Of a stretch of DNA of 64,000 nucleotides, positions 19,081-27,517 are shown in pieces. The first letter of the stretch is position 1, and each line of letters starts with the position of its first letter. The DNA comes from Hyphomicrobiales bacterium. Its GTDB lineage: Bacteria; Pseudomonadota; Alphaproteobacteria; Rhizobiales; Rhizobiaceae. Both the position numbers and the translations under genes were made by a program. The DNA lies in the NCBI GenBank assembly GCA_900473745.1, contig UCMW01000007.1:434001-498000 (forward strand). Direction: 5' to 3'. Below the pieces are notes generated by a model. That model was not told the origin of the DNA, did not search any database, and saw only the letters and a list, made by a program, of their open reading frames with translations.

Positions 19081-20192
19081 GGATTGCCGGCCATCCGGTC
19101 CTCGCACGCTTCGCCGTCGCCGCCCTGCTTTGCCTCCTGCTTGCCGGCTTTGCGCATGCAGCCTCCCCGCTCGGCATCGGCACGGCCGAGCCAAGCTACC
19201 AGCCGACAGGCGGCCCCTTTGCCGAGCTGCTGGTCTGGATCAACACGCATCAGCAGGCCTTCTACCGATCCTTGACGAATGCCCTCAAGGCCATGCGCGA
19301 GGATCCCTGGAGCCTTGTAACCCTGGTCGGCCTCTCCTTTGCCTATGGCGTCTTCCATGCCGCCGGCCCTGGCCATGGCAAGGCAGTCATCTCGTCTTAC
19401 CTGCTTGCCAATGAAATCGAGCTGCGCCGCGGCATTCTCGTCTCCTTCGTCTCGGCCTTTCTGCAGGCCGTCGTCGCGATCACGGTCGTCGGCGTCACTT
19501 ACTTGGCTCTGCGCGGCACATCCATCAGCATGACCGACACGACCCGGACCCTCGAAATCGCGAGCTATGCGATGATCGTCGCCTTCGGCATCTGGCTCCT
19601 GGTGCGCAAGCTGAAGGCATCCTTCGCAACCACGGTGCAGACTGCAAACACCGGTGCGCTGTTCGGCGCCCGGGACACACCCGCCACCGGCAGCGTGACC
19701 GCCTCGCTGTTTGCCGAACCGGCAACGACGGCAACCCCACGCGAAACGGCCGGCTCCCGCTTCCGCGCCATGGCCGTCGCCCATGACTACGACGCGCTCG
19801 CCCCTGGTTCCGTCTGCCATGAATGCGGGATCGCCCATGTGCCGGATCCGAGCCTCGTCGGTGGCAGCACATTCAGCCTGCGAGATGCCTGGTCGGCGGT
19901 GATTGCGGTCGGCATGCGCCCCTGCTCCGGTGCGCTGCTGGTCATGACATTTTCGCTGCTGAACGGCCTGCTGCTCGGCGGCATCCTATCGGTTCTCGCC
20001 ATGGCACTTGGCACGGCGATCACAGTCTCGGTTCTCGCAAGCCTTGCCGTTGGCGCCAAGAGCGTCGCGCTCCGGCTCTCCGGTCCCGGCTCCCGTCGAG
20101 CCGGCATCGTCGCCAGCGCGATCGAAGTCGGCGCTGCCCTGCTGGTCATTCTGCTCGGTGCGCTGCTCCTGGCCGCAAGTCTGACCGCCTGA
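19074..20192 (+). CDS. NicO-family nickel/cobalt (metal) transporter
   Basis: This 372-residue inner-membrane protein has an N-terminal signal or helix, then the NicO signature HAAGPGHGKAVISSYL (95-110) and a second conserved segment GMRPCSGALLVMTF (280-293). The central loop (about 185-262) carries a Cys248-x-x-Cys251...His255 cluster (VCHECGIAHVPDP), which may sense or bind the metal. Relatives export or import nickel, cobalt and possibly zinc. It is coupled to the DUF1007 protein upstream and converges with a small membrane-protein gene only five bases away. Confidence 0.9.
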   Translation: MLRIAGHPVLARFAVAALLCLLLAGFAHAASPLGIGTAEPSYQPTGGPFAELLVWINTHQQAFYRSLTNALKAMREDPWSLVTLVGLSFAYGVFHAAGPGHGKAVISSYLLANEIELRRGILVSFVSAFLQAVVAITVVGVTYLALRGTSISMTDTTRTLEIASYAMIVAFGIWLLVRKLKASFATTVQTANTGALFGARDTPATGSVTASLFAEPATTATPRETAGSRFRAMAVAHDYDALAPGSVCHECGIAHVPDPSLVGGSTFSLRDAWSAVIAVGMRPCSGALLVMTFSLLNGLLLGGILSVLAMALGTAITVSVLASLAVGAKSVALRLSGPGSRRAGIVASAIEVGAALLVILLGALLLAASLTA

Positions 20193-20197
20193 AGCAA

Positions 20198-20599
20198 TCA
20201 GCCCTCGTCGGCCTCATGGCTGCGCTGATAGCGCGAGCGGAGCCAGAGGATCAGGAAGATCGCCATCAGCGCTATGGCACCGACCAGCGCGCCGAGTTCC
20301 GGCGAATAGCGGCCGAGCCAGAGCACCACCGTCGGCACCACGAGCATCAGTCCGAAGATGACGGCGACAACGACAGCGGCCTGTTTGGTCTGCGAGCGCG
20401 GGGACAGTTCAGCACCATCTTTCCGAACGGCCTTCTTAGGCTCGGGCAGGAAGCGGAAGGCATAGACGATCAGACCGATGACGACGCAGATGCCGACAGA
20501 CCAGGCGACGGTGACATTCTTGTAGCTCGCGTATGCGAGTGCGGCGACAACCACAGCCGTGCCGACATTGAGGATGATGCTGAAGATGTTCGGCTTCAC
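20198..20599 (-). CDS. Small four-helix membrane protein of unknown function
   Basis: This 133-residue protein has four predicted helices (about 7-24, 31-48, 73-95 and 100-120) and a short charged loop (EPKKAVRKDGAELSPRSQTK) in the middle. I do not recognise the family. It lies 11 bases after the GNAT gene on the same strand, so the two are likely co-transcribed. Confidence 0.75.
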   Translation of the reverse strand: MKPNIFSIILNVGTAVVVAALAYASYKNVTVAWSVGICVVIGLIVYAFRFLPEPKKAVRKDGAELSPRSQTKQAAVVVAVIFGLMLVVPTVVLWLGRYSPELGALVGAIALMAIFLILWLRSRYQRSHEADEG

Positions 20600-20610
20600 G
20601 GTGTCATTTC

Positions 20611-21303
20611 CTATCGGGTCGTGGAGGCTGCGATCTCGGCCCGCAGCTCTTCCAGCCGACGCTTCTGGCGTCCGGCATCGTCGAAATTTTCAGGATCGAG
20701 CCAGGCCTCGAAGGCAGCCCGGATGAGTGGCCATTCGCCATCGATCATCGAGAACCAGGCGGTATCACGGTTTTTACCCTTGGAAAGCATGTGCTGGCGG
20801 AAGATACCTTCAAAGCTGAAGCCATAGCGCTTGGCCGTCACTTTGCTCGGCTCATTCTCGTTGTGGCACTTCCATTCGTAGCGGCGATAGCCGAGATCAT
20901 CGAAGACATGCCGGGCGAGCAGGTAATGCGCTTCTGTCGCAAGCGGAGAACGGCTCATCGCGGGACCATGCGCCACGCCACCCACCTCGACCACGCCGTT
21001 GGCGGGATCCGGCCGCATATAGTTGGCCATGCCGACAACGTTCCCGGTCGCCTTGTCCCGAAACACTTCCGTGACCCATCCGCCCTTCTGGACGGCACTC
21101 AGCCAGGCATCGAAATCCTCGATCCCCTTGAAGTCGGGCTGGGTGAAATAGGTGAGTAGCGGATTGACCTCATGGCCACCCAGACCCTCCCACAGGGCTT
21201 CGAGATGAACAGCGCGGTCATAGGGTTCGACCACGACGAAGCGCCCTTCCAGCCGGACGGGCTGGGGAGCAGGACATCCCTTGAAGGTGGACAGGTCACG
21301 CAT
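20611..21303 (-). CDS. RimJ/RimL-type GNAT N-acetyltransferase
   Basis: This 230-residue protein resembles the large RimJ/RimL group. After an N-terminal strand (QPVRLEGRFVVVEPYDRA) it shows a long alpha-beta core with GMANYMRPDPANGVVEVGGV. It then has the family's RRYEWKCHNENEPSKVTAKR segment (cofactor and side-chain binding) and YGFSFEGIFRQH. Members acetylate ribosomal proteins, amino acids or drugs, and the substrate is not evident. It is followed by a small membrane-protein gene. Confidence 0.9.
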   Translation of the reverse strand: MRDLSTFKGCPAPQPVRLEGRFVVVEPYDRAVHLEALWEGLGGHEVNPLLTYFTQPDFKGIEDFDAWLSAVQKGGWVTEVFRDKATGNVVGMANYMRPDPANGVVEVGGVAHGPAMSRSPLATEAHYLLARHVFDDLGYRRYEWKCHNENEPSKVTAKRYGFSFEGIFRQHMLSKGKNRDTAWFSMIDGEWPLIRAAFEAWLDPENFDDAGRQKRRLEELRAEIAASTTR

Positions 21304-21410
21304 GGAAAAGCCTCGGGCTGAACGATCGCCCGAGGCTTAAGTCACGCGAGCGCCAAAGGCAACCGCCGCAGAAGGCACCCGTCCGGACCGGATGCCGCAG
21401 CCAACCGCTA

Positions 21411-22109
21411 TCAGAGGCTGATTTTGGCAGAAGCGACCGTGGCTTCGATATGGTCGACCAGGGCATCGGGAAGGCCGAGGCGGCCGGCGAGCATGTCCAG
21501 ATAGCCACGCTCGGTGCGGGTATCCGGCTCGATGGTCAGGCGCGAGGCAGTGTAGATCTCGACCCGCTGCTCTTCGGTCTTGGCCGAGGCAACCAGCGTG
21601 TCCAGATCGATGGGCTTGGCAAGCTCGGCCTCGATGAAGGCTTCCGCCTCGGCGCCGAGGCCCGACAGATGAACCTTGTCCATGATACGCGCCCGCTCGC
21701 TCGCATCGATATGGCCGTCGGCCTTGGCAGCTGCGATCATCGCGCGCACCAGCGACAGGGCAAAATCATCGGAGACAGCCTGCGGCTCGGTGCTGAAGGG
21801 CGAATCCTTCGGCGGCGGCAGGAGTTCAGGCAATGCCTGGGTCGGTTCGGGCTTCTGACCGGCCTGGTAATTCTTGTAGGCCTGGTAGCCGAGACCGGCG
21901 ATGACGGCGAGGCCGCCGAGCTTCAGGGCATTGCCGCCGAGCGAGCGTCCGGTCTTCGTGCCGAGCAGCACGGCCGCAAGCGCCCCGCTCTTCCAGGGAT
22001 TGGCCTTCGCCATGCCCAGAATATCGTTCCCCTTCTGGCCGACTGAGCCTGATGCTCCTGGCATCTGCGATCCCAGGAATTGATCCAGCAGCTTCTTGGC
22101 GTCGAACAT
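21411..22109 (-). CDS. TerB-like/DUF533 (YebE) protein
   Basis: This 232-residue protein has an N-terminal part (MFDAKKLLDQFLG), a Gly-rich hydrophobic segment (about 65-85, AVLLGTKTGRSLGGNALKLGGLAV), a Pro-rich linker and a C-terminal helical domain. That domain (VRAMIAAAKADGHIDASERA) matches the TerB/DUF533 fold with acidic DGHID residues that could bind a cation. The function of the family is not settled. It is often linked to envelope or tellurite stress. It stands alone between the GNAT and KDPG aldolase genes. Confidence 0.88.
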   Translation of the reverse strand: MFDAKKLLDQFLGSQMPGASGSVGQKGNDILGMAKANPWKSGALAAVLLGTKTGRSLGGNALKLGGLAVIAGLGYQAYKNYQAGQKPEPTQALPELLPPPKDSPFSTEPQAVSDDFALSLVRAMIAAAKADGHIDASERARIMDKVHLSGLGAEAEAFIEAELAKPIDLDTLVASAKTEEQRVEIYTASRLTIEPDTRTERGYLDMLAGRLGLPDALVDHIEATVASAKISL

Positions 22110-22196
22110 CGTGGTCTCCTTGTTGTCTCTGTCGCTCCCTAGATAGGAAGCGACTTCGACATTAAAAAGAGGATGACGATGAAGCTGGCGTGAATG

Positions 22197-22835
22197 TCAG
22201 CCCTTGAGGGCTGCAGCTTCGGTGGCAAGCTTGGTGATACCAGCCCAGTCACCGGCCGACACCAGTTCCTTCGGCGCTACCCAGGAGCCGCCGACGCAGA
22301 CGACGTTCGGCAGCGACAGGTAGTCCATCGCGTTCTTCAAGGAGATGCCGCCGGTCGGGCAGAATAGCGTGCCGGCGAGCGGCGAAGACAAGGCCTTGAG
22401 ATAAGCGGCACCACCGGCCTGTTCGGCGGGGAAGAACTTCAGAACCTTGTAGCCCTCTTCGCGCAGCGCCATGACTTCGGACGCGGTCGCCGCACCCGGC
22501 AGGAGCGGAATGTCGGATTGGCGCGCGACGTCGAGCAGTTCCTGCGTCGTGCCGGGGCTGACGATGAACTGCGAACCGGCATCGACGGCTGCGGCATAGT
22601 GAGCGGCATTGAGGATGGTGCCGGCGCCGACCACGGCGCCTTCGACTTCCTTTGCCACGAGGCGCACGGCTTCGAGCGCCGCCGCCGTGCGCAGCGTGAT
22701 CTCGATCGCCTTCAATCCACCTGCGACAAGCGCGCGCGCCAGGGGCACCGCCGTCTTGGCGTCCTCGATGATCAGAACCGGCACGACCGGCTGAAGCTTC
22801 AGAGTGGAGAGGAGCTTTTCGGTTTTGTCGCCCAT
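22197..22835 (-). CDS. eda: 2-dehydro-3-deoxy-phosphogluconate (KDPG) aldolase
   Basis: This 212-residue class I aldolase cleaves KDPG to pyruvate and glyceraldehyde 3-phosphate, the last step of the Entner-Doudoroff pathway. The Schiff-base lysine is Lys133 in KVLKFFPAEQ. Glu45 and Arg49 (IEITLRT) and the phosphate-binding GGIS segment (PTGGISL) are present. Rhizobia rely on this pathway for sugar breakdown, which fits the sugar uptake genes later in the window. No edd or zwf gene lies next to it here. Confidence 0.95.
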   Translation of the reverse strand: MGDKTEKLLSTLKLQPVVPVLIIEDAKTAVPLARALVAGGLKAIEITLRTAAALEAVRLVAKEVEGAVVGAGTILNAAHYAAAVDAGSQFIVSPGTTQELLDVARQSDIPLLPGAATASEVMALREEGYKVLKFFPAEQAGGAAYLKALSSPLAGTLFCPTGGISLKNAMDYLSLPNVVCVGGSWVAPKELVSAGDWAGITKLATEAAALKG

Positions 22836-22989
22836 GGCAGGACCCTCTTTTAAAACGATTAGATCGGGAATTCACTAACGCGCGCTGGTCGCGATGTCGA
22901 GCCCGACAGGTAGCACGGAATCTTTCGGGTTTCCTAACACCCCAGCCTCCGCTATGGTTCGGCGGCTTATTATTTCGGAGCGCGAGCGT

Positions 22990-23478
22990 ATGGCGAAGGA
23001 AATCGAGCGCAAGTTTCTCGTCCGGACCGATGGCTGGAAAAGCGCCGTCACCTCCGAAACGCGAATGCGGCAGGCCTATATCGCCGCCGAAGCGGATCGC
23101 TCGGTGCGCGTTCGCACGCGCAATGATGAGACGGCTCAGCTTACCATCAAGTTCGGCAAGGGCGTGCTCACCCGTGACGAATTCGAATACCCGATTTCCC
23201 ATGACGACGCCCTGGAAATGCTGGCCTTCTCGATCGGGAATGTCATCGAAAAGACCCGCTACACGGTCAATTTCGAAGGCTTCACCTGGGAGATCGACGT
23301 CTTTGAGGGTGTCTATCGCGGGCTTATCACCGCGGAGGTCGAGATGGGCTCCGAAGATGATGCCCCGGCCCTGCCGGCCTGGCTCGGCCGTGAAGTGACC
23401 GGCGACAAGCGTTATTCCAACCAGGTCCTTGCCACCGAGCGCATGCGGCCGGAGCTGGTGCATGCCATATCGCATTAG
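22990..23478 (+). CDS. CYTH-domain (triphosphate tunnel) protein
   Basis: This 162-residue protein has the diagnostic EIERKF motif at its N-terminus (ExExK), then basic and acidic residues along the tunnel (SVRVRTRNDETAQLTIKFG, RYTVNFEGFTWEIDVFEG, EVEM). Such proteins bind or hydrolyse triphosphates, including tripolyphosphate. I start at the ATG at 22990 rather than at 22894, since the motif should be at the beginning. The stop lies inside the next gene (CHAD), so the two are translated together. Confidence 0.92.
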   Translation: MAKEIERKFLVRTDGWKSAVTSETRMRQAYIAAEADRSVRVRTRNDETAQLTIKFGKGVLTRDEFEYPISHDDALEMLAFSIGNVIEKTRYTVNFEGFTWEIDVFEGVYRGLITAEVEMGSEDDAPALPAWLGREVTGDKRYSNQVLATERMRPELVHAISH

Positions 23479-24370
23479 GCCGGACCGGCCTCTTCTCGCC
23501 GAGGTCCGGCTTATTGCCCGCCAGGAACTGGACAAGGCGATCGAGACGCTGGAGGCGAGACCGGACGGTCTGCACCAGGCAATCCACGCCGCCCGCAAGA
23601 AATTCACACGCCTGCGCAATCTCTATCGTCTGATAGCGAGCGGCGACAAGCCGTTCCAAAAGGCGGAGAGCGCAAGGCTGCGCGATGCAGCCCGCAGCCT
23701 GTCGCGCATGCGTGACGCCACGGCCTTGATCGAAACCGTCCAGCATCTGACCGCCCACACCCTGACCGATGACGAGGCCGAAACGCTGTCGGCCGCCCGA
23801 GAAGTACTGGTCCTGCGCCGCGACGAAATCGCCGAAACTGACACCGATCTCAAGTCCAGGGTGGCTGTTGTGGTCGCAGAATGCCGGTCGGCAATCGAGG
23901 CTCTCGAAGGCCTGTCGCTTCCGTCCAAGACGAGTCACGCCGCCCGCCTCATGGCCAAAGGCTGGTGCAAGGGGCTCGCCCAGGCCCACGAAGCACTCGA
24001 AACCTGCAAAGGCGAAAGCCATGGCGAGGCGTTCCACGACCTCCGCAAGGCTGCACAAGCCTACTGGATGAACCTTTCCGTCCTTCGCGACCTCTGGCCG
24101 AGCGCCTTCGCCGCCAAACGCCAGGATGCGAAGAGACTTGTCGACCTGCTCGGCCACGAACACGATCTGACGGTCCTCACCACCCTGCTCGACCACGAAC
24201 CCGACACCTTCGGCGATGGCGAGGGTCTGTCCTTCCTCCTCGCCATCATCATCCGCCGCCAGCAGGACCTGCGCCGCGAGGCGCTTGATCTGGCCGACCA
24301 GGTCTTCGCCGACCCCGCGAAGAGCGAGGCCGGCATCATCAAGGCACTGTGGATGCGCGCGGCGACTTAA
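23462..24370 (+). CDS. CHAD-domain protein
   Basis: This 302-residue protein is all helical with the conserved histidines of CHAD domains: GLHQAIHAARKKFTRLRNLYR near the N-terminus, EAFHDLRKAAQAYW in the middle and LLGHEHDLTVL later. CHAD domains bind polyphosphate through basic and His residues. The start at 23462 overlaps the CYTH gene by 17 bases. In many bacteria the two domains are fused, and here they are separate but coupled. The end overlaps the convergent ABC ATPase gene by four bases. Confidence 0.9.
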   Translation: MPYRIRPDRPLLAEVRLIARQELDKAIETLEARPDGLHQAIHAARKKFTRLRNLYRLIASGDKPFQKAESARLRDAARSLSRMRDATALIETVQHLTAHTLTDDEAETLSAAREVLVLRRDEIAETDTDLKSRVAVVVAECRSAIEALEGLSLPSKTSHAARLMAKGWCKGLAQAHEALETCKGESHGEAFHDLRKAAQAYWMNLSVLRDLWPSAFAAKRQDAKRLVDLLGHEHDLTVLTTLLDHEPDTFGDGEGLSFLLAIIIRRQQDLRREALDLADQVFADPAKSEAGIIKALWMRAAT

Positions 24371-25770
24371 GTCGCGCCGATCCTCACCTGCCGGTCGCAG
24401 GTCTTCTCGATCATTACAGCATCATGGCTGACCAGCAACACCGCGCAGTTACGCTCTCGCGCCAGTTCGGATAGCAGATCGATCGTCTCCTGCTGGCTGA
24501 TCAGGTCAAGACGCGAGGTCGGCTCGTCGGCGAAGAGGAAGACCGGATCGAGCAACAGCACACGCAAGAGTGCGAACCGCTGCAACTCGCCACCGGAAAC
24601 CTCAGTCGGCAGCCGCGCCAGCAGGACCGGCGAAAGCCTGAGCCGCTCCATCAGCGGCTGGACGCGGGATGCGTCGATCCGATGCAAGCGAACGAGATCG
24701 GCAATCGCTTCGCCGAGCGTGATCTTCTGCGGGAAGGCCGAGGGCGGATCCTGGTAGAGCTTCTGATACCGCACCGGCTTTGCCTGGGGCAGGCGGGTCA
24801 CCTGCCCGGCATCGGCCTTCAACAATCCCAGCAGCACGTCACCGAGCGAACTTTTGCCCGATCCGCTCGGGCCGGTGATCCCGACGATTTCGCCCGGACG
24901 CAGCGACAGGTCCTGGCCGGAAAAGAGCATCTTGCCGCCACGCGTCTTGGCGAGGCCAGAGGCGATCAGGACCGGATCGCTATCCTCCGGTGCAGCGGGA
25001 ACACGGGAAGCCCAGTTCTCCGGCTCCGCCGTAATCAGGCGACGGGTATAGTCATGCGAAGGAGCGCTAAGCACTTGCGCTGCCTCCCCCGCCTCGATGA
25101 TCTTGCCCTCCAGCATGACCGCAAGATCGCCACCCATCTGCCGGGCGAGCGCCAGATCATGGGTGATGACAAGCACCGTGCCGCCGGCCGCCACCTCCTG
25201 CATCAGAAGAGCGATGACCTCGTCGCGCCTGCTGACATCGAGCCCCTTGGTCGGTTCGTCGGCGATGATGATCCGGGCACCGCCGGCCCGCGCGGCGGCA
25301 AAGGCAACGCGTTGCGCCATGCCGCCGGAGAGCTGCCCGGGAAGCTTGGCCTCGGCATCGAGCACGCCAAGCGCTTCGAGATCAGTGCGCGCTGCGGAGA
25401 TGGACTCGTCTTCGCCCAGACGTCCCAGATAACGGTGCCCCTCGGCCACCTGCTCAAGCGCCACCATGGTCGGATCGAGCGCCAGCCATGGCTCTTGCGG
25501 CAGCAGACCGACCTTGCGGCCCCAGAGCGGTCGAAACAGCTTCGGCTCGGCAAGCGAGAGCGTCTGCCCCTCGATCGTCACAGATCCCGTCGCGGTCAGC
25601 CCCTCCGGAAGAACGCCGATGATCGCCTGAGCGAGCAGGCTCTTGCCCGAGCCGGTTTCGCCAAGGATCGTGAAGGACCGCCCGGCTTTCAAGGAAAACC
25701 AGACGGGGGCGACGATCTCGCCGGTCGCGGCAGAGACAGAGGCCGCTTCGACGGAAAGAAGAATGGTCAT
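24367..25770 (-). CDS. Peptide/nickel-type ABC transporter ATPase, two fused ATP-binding domains
   Basis: This 467-residue protein carries two complete nucleotide-binding domains. The first has Walker A GETGSGKS and signature LSGGMAQR. The second has GPSGSGKS and VSGGELQR. It thus replaces the separate DppD and DppF subunits. It energises import by the two permeases encoded just upstream. The start at 25770 overlaps the permease stop by four bases. Longer readings begin inside the permease gene and are rejected. Confidence 0.93.
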   Translation of the reverse strand: MTILLSVEAASVSAATGEIVAPVWFSLKAGRSFTILGETGSGKSLLAQAIIGVLPEGLTATGSVTIEGQTLSLAEPKLFRPLWGRKVGLLPQEPWLALDPTMVALEQVAEGHRYLGRLGEDESISAARTDLEALGVLDAEAKLPGQLSGGMAQRVAFAAARAGGARIIIADEPTKGLDVSRRDEVIALLMQEVAAGGTVLVITHDLALARQMGGDLAVMLEGKIIEAGEAAQVLSAPSHDYTRRLITAEPENWASRVPAAPEDSDPVLIASGLAKTRGGKMLFSGQDLSLRPGEIVGITGPSGSGKSSLGDVLLGLLKADAGQVTRLPQAKPVRYQKLYQDPPSAFPQKITLGEAIADLVRLHRIDASRVQPLMERLRLSPVLLARLPTEVSGGELQRFALLRVLLLDPVFLFADEPTSRLDLISQQETIDLLSELARERNCAVLLVSHDAVMIEKTCDRQVRIGAT

Positions 25771-26585
25771 GGCTTGTCCTTTCCACCAATCAGCTGGAGT
25801 GCCAGCACCATCAGGAAGATCACGGCGATCGGCTGCAACAGCGCATGCGGCGCTTCCTGATAGTAGGGCAGAAGCTCGATCATCATCGAACCGAGTTCCG
25901 GTGTCGGCGGCCGAACCCCGACACTGACGAAGCCGAGTGCGGCAATCGCCATGATCGCCGAGGCGGCCCCATAGGCGGCAACCGTCAGCAACATCGGCGC
26001 AAGCTCCGGCCAAAGGTGCCGGCGCAGGATATAGGCTGGCCCGAAGCCGAGCAGACGCGAGGCTTCCACCGCCGGCGACAGTAGCAGTGGCCGCGCCATC
26101 GCCCGCGTCAGGCGGAAGTATTCGACCCACAGCACCAGCGAGATGCCGATATAGAGCATGGCCGGATTGTCGGGCACGATCGCCGTCAGCATCAACACCA
26201 GCAGCAGCCCCGGCAGCGCCAGGAAAGCCTCCGACACAGCACCCACGGCACGATCGGCAAAACCGCCGCGCCAAGCAGCGAGAACCCCGAGCAGCACGCC
26301 GGGGATCATAGCGGTGAAGACGGAGAGCAATGCCAGCCCGAGCGAGAGGCGAAGGGCTGCAGCCAACCGCGCCTGCATCGAACGCCCGAGATGGTCATAG
26401 CCGAACCAGTCGGCAAGGCTCGGCCCCTGCAGCGTCAAACGCAGCGTCTGCTTCAGCGGATCTGCCCCGCCGAAGACAAGCGGCAGAAAGGCAAAGGCCA
26501 GCAAACCGGCAAGGATCGCCACACCGACCACCCGGCGAAGCGGCCAGCGTGCGGGGCGCGGCGCTACGTAATCGAACGTCGTCAT
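25767..26585 (-). CDS. Peptide/nickel-type ABC transporter permease (DppC-like)
   Basis: This 272-residue inner-membrane protein has an N-terminal helix at about 22-40, a periplasmic loop, and the transport domain with GYDHLGRSMQARL (the FGTDxLGRD position of the family) and five further helices. The EAA loop is present as EASRLLGFGPAYILRRHLWP. It pairs with the DppB-like permease. Both flanking genes overlap it by four bases, showing translational coupling through the operon. Confidence 0.92.
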   Translation of the reverse strand: MTTFDYVAPRPARWPLRRVVGVAILAGLLAFAFLPLVFGGADPLKQTLRLTLQGPSLADWFGYDHLGRSMQARLAAALRLSLGLALLSVFTAMIPGVLLGVLAAWRGGFADRAVGAVSEAFLALPGLLLVLMLTAIVPDNPAMLYIGISLVLWVEYFRLTRAMARPLLLSPAVEASRLLGFGPAYILRRHLWPELAPMLLTVAAYGAASAIMAIAALGFVSVGVRPPTPELGSMMIELLPYYQEAPHALLQPIAVIFLMVLALQLIGGKDKP

Positions 26586-27517
26586 GCGCTGCGCCTCCTC
26601 GGATCCACGCCATGGCAGAAGAGATCGACCAACGCGTTGAGAGCGACGAACATCAGTCCCATGACAAGCGCCGTCCCCTGGATCATCGGCACGTCGCGCC
26701 CGAAGATCGCATGCACCAACGCGTGGCCGATGCCCGGCCAGGCAAACAGCGTCTCGACGACCACGACGCCTTCAACGAGATAGACGAACTGGACGCCGAG
26801 ATAGGTGACGATCGGAACCGCGACATTGCGCAGTCCGTGCCGCGTAAAGACCTGCCATTCAGACAGTCCCTTCGTCCGTCCGAAGGCGTAGTAGGTCGAC
26901 CGTGACACGGCGACCATCGCATCGCGCGCCACCCGGTTGGAGACCGCCGCCAGTCCGAGCGCCAAAGTCAGTGCCGGCAGCACCAAGTGCGCCCCATGGG
27001 TGTGCCCCGCCGCCGGCAGCACATTGAGCGTGATCCCGAAGACGATGATCAGGATGAGGCCCACCACGAATTGCGGCAGCGCCCGCAAACCTGTCGACAC
27101 CAGCATCAGCGTCCGGTCGAGCACGCCGCCGGGCCTCAGACCCGCGAGAATGCCGAGCGGTGGGCCGATGAACAGCGAGAGCACGATCGCTGCCAGCGCC
27201 AGCTCGATCGTATGGCCGAGCTGCATACCGATTTCCTCGATCACCGGCTTGCCGGTAACCAGCGACGTTCCGAGATCGAAGCGCAGGAGGTCGGTCATCC
27301 ACTCGAAGAGGGCGAGGATGGCCGGCTTGCCGAGGTCGAGTTCGGCCGCGACCTTGGCAGCCGCAGCACTGTCCACCACGTCAAAGCCATAACGGCCGGC
27401 GGCGATACGGTAGGCAAGGTCGCCCGGAAGCGACCGCGTCATCACGAAGCAGATGAGACCTACCATGAACGCGACCAGAGCAGCCTGGATGAGGCGGTTC
27501 AGAATGGCCTTGCTCAT
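26582..27517 (-). CDS. Peptide/nickel-type ABC transporter permease (DppB-like)
   Basis: This 311-residue inner-membrane protein begins [20 protein letters not shown], the usual first helix of DppB/NikB, followed by a long periplasmic loop and five helices. The EAA loop and the final FAWPGIGHALVHAIFGRDVP segment are typical. I choose the ATG at 27517, which overlaps the receptor stop by four bases. The ATG nine bases upstream (27526) is possible. Confidence 0.92.
   Translation of the reverse strand: MSKAILNRLIQAALVAFMVGLICFVMTRSLPGDLAYRIAAGRYGFDVVDSAAAAKVAAELDLGKPAILALFEWMTDLLRFDLGTSLVTGKPVIEEIGMQLGHTIELALAAIVLSLFIGPPLGILAGLRPGGVLDRTLMLVSTGLRALPQFVVGLILIIVFGITLNVLPAAGHTHGAHLVLPALTLALGLAAVSNRVARDAMVAVSRSTYYAFGRTKGLSEWQVFTRHGLRNVAVPIVTYLGVQFVYLVEGVVVVETLFAWPGIGHALVHAIFGRDVPMIQGTALVMGLMFVALNALVDLFCHGVDPRRRSA

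Noticed and set aside
24682..25860. 392-residue plus-strand frame opposite the double ATPase gene
   Set aside because: No motif, and the opposite strand encodes two complete ATP-binding domains.
25771..26274. Upstream extension of the double ATPase reading frame
   Set aside because: It runs through the DppC-like permease gene in another frame and is rich in Ala, Gly and Arg. The ATG at 25770 gives the four-base overlap seen throughout the operon.
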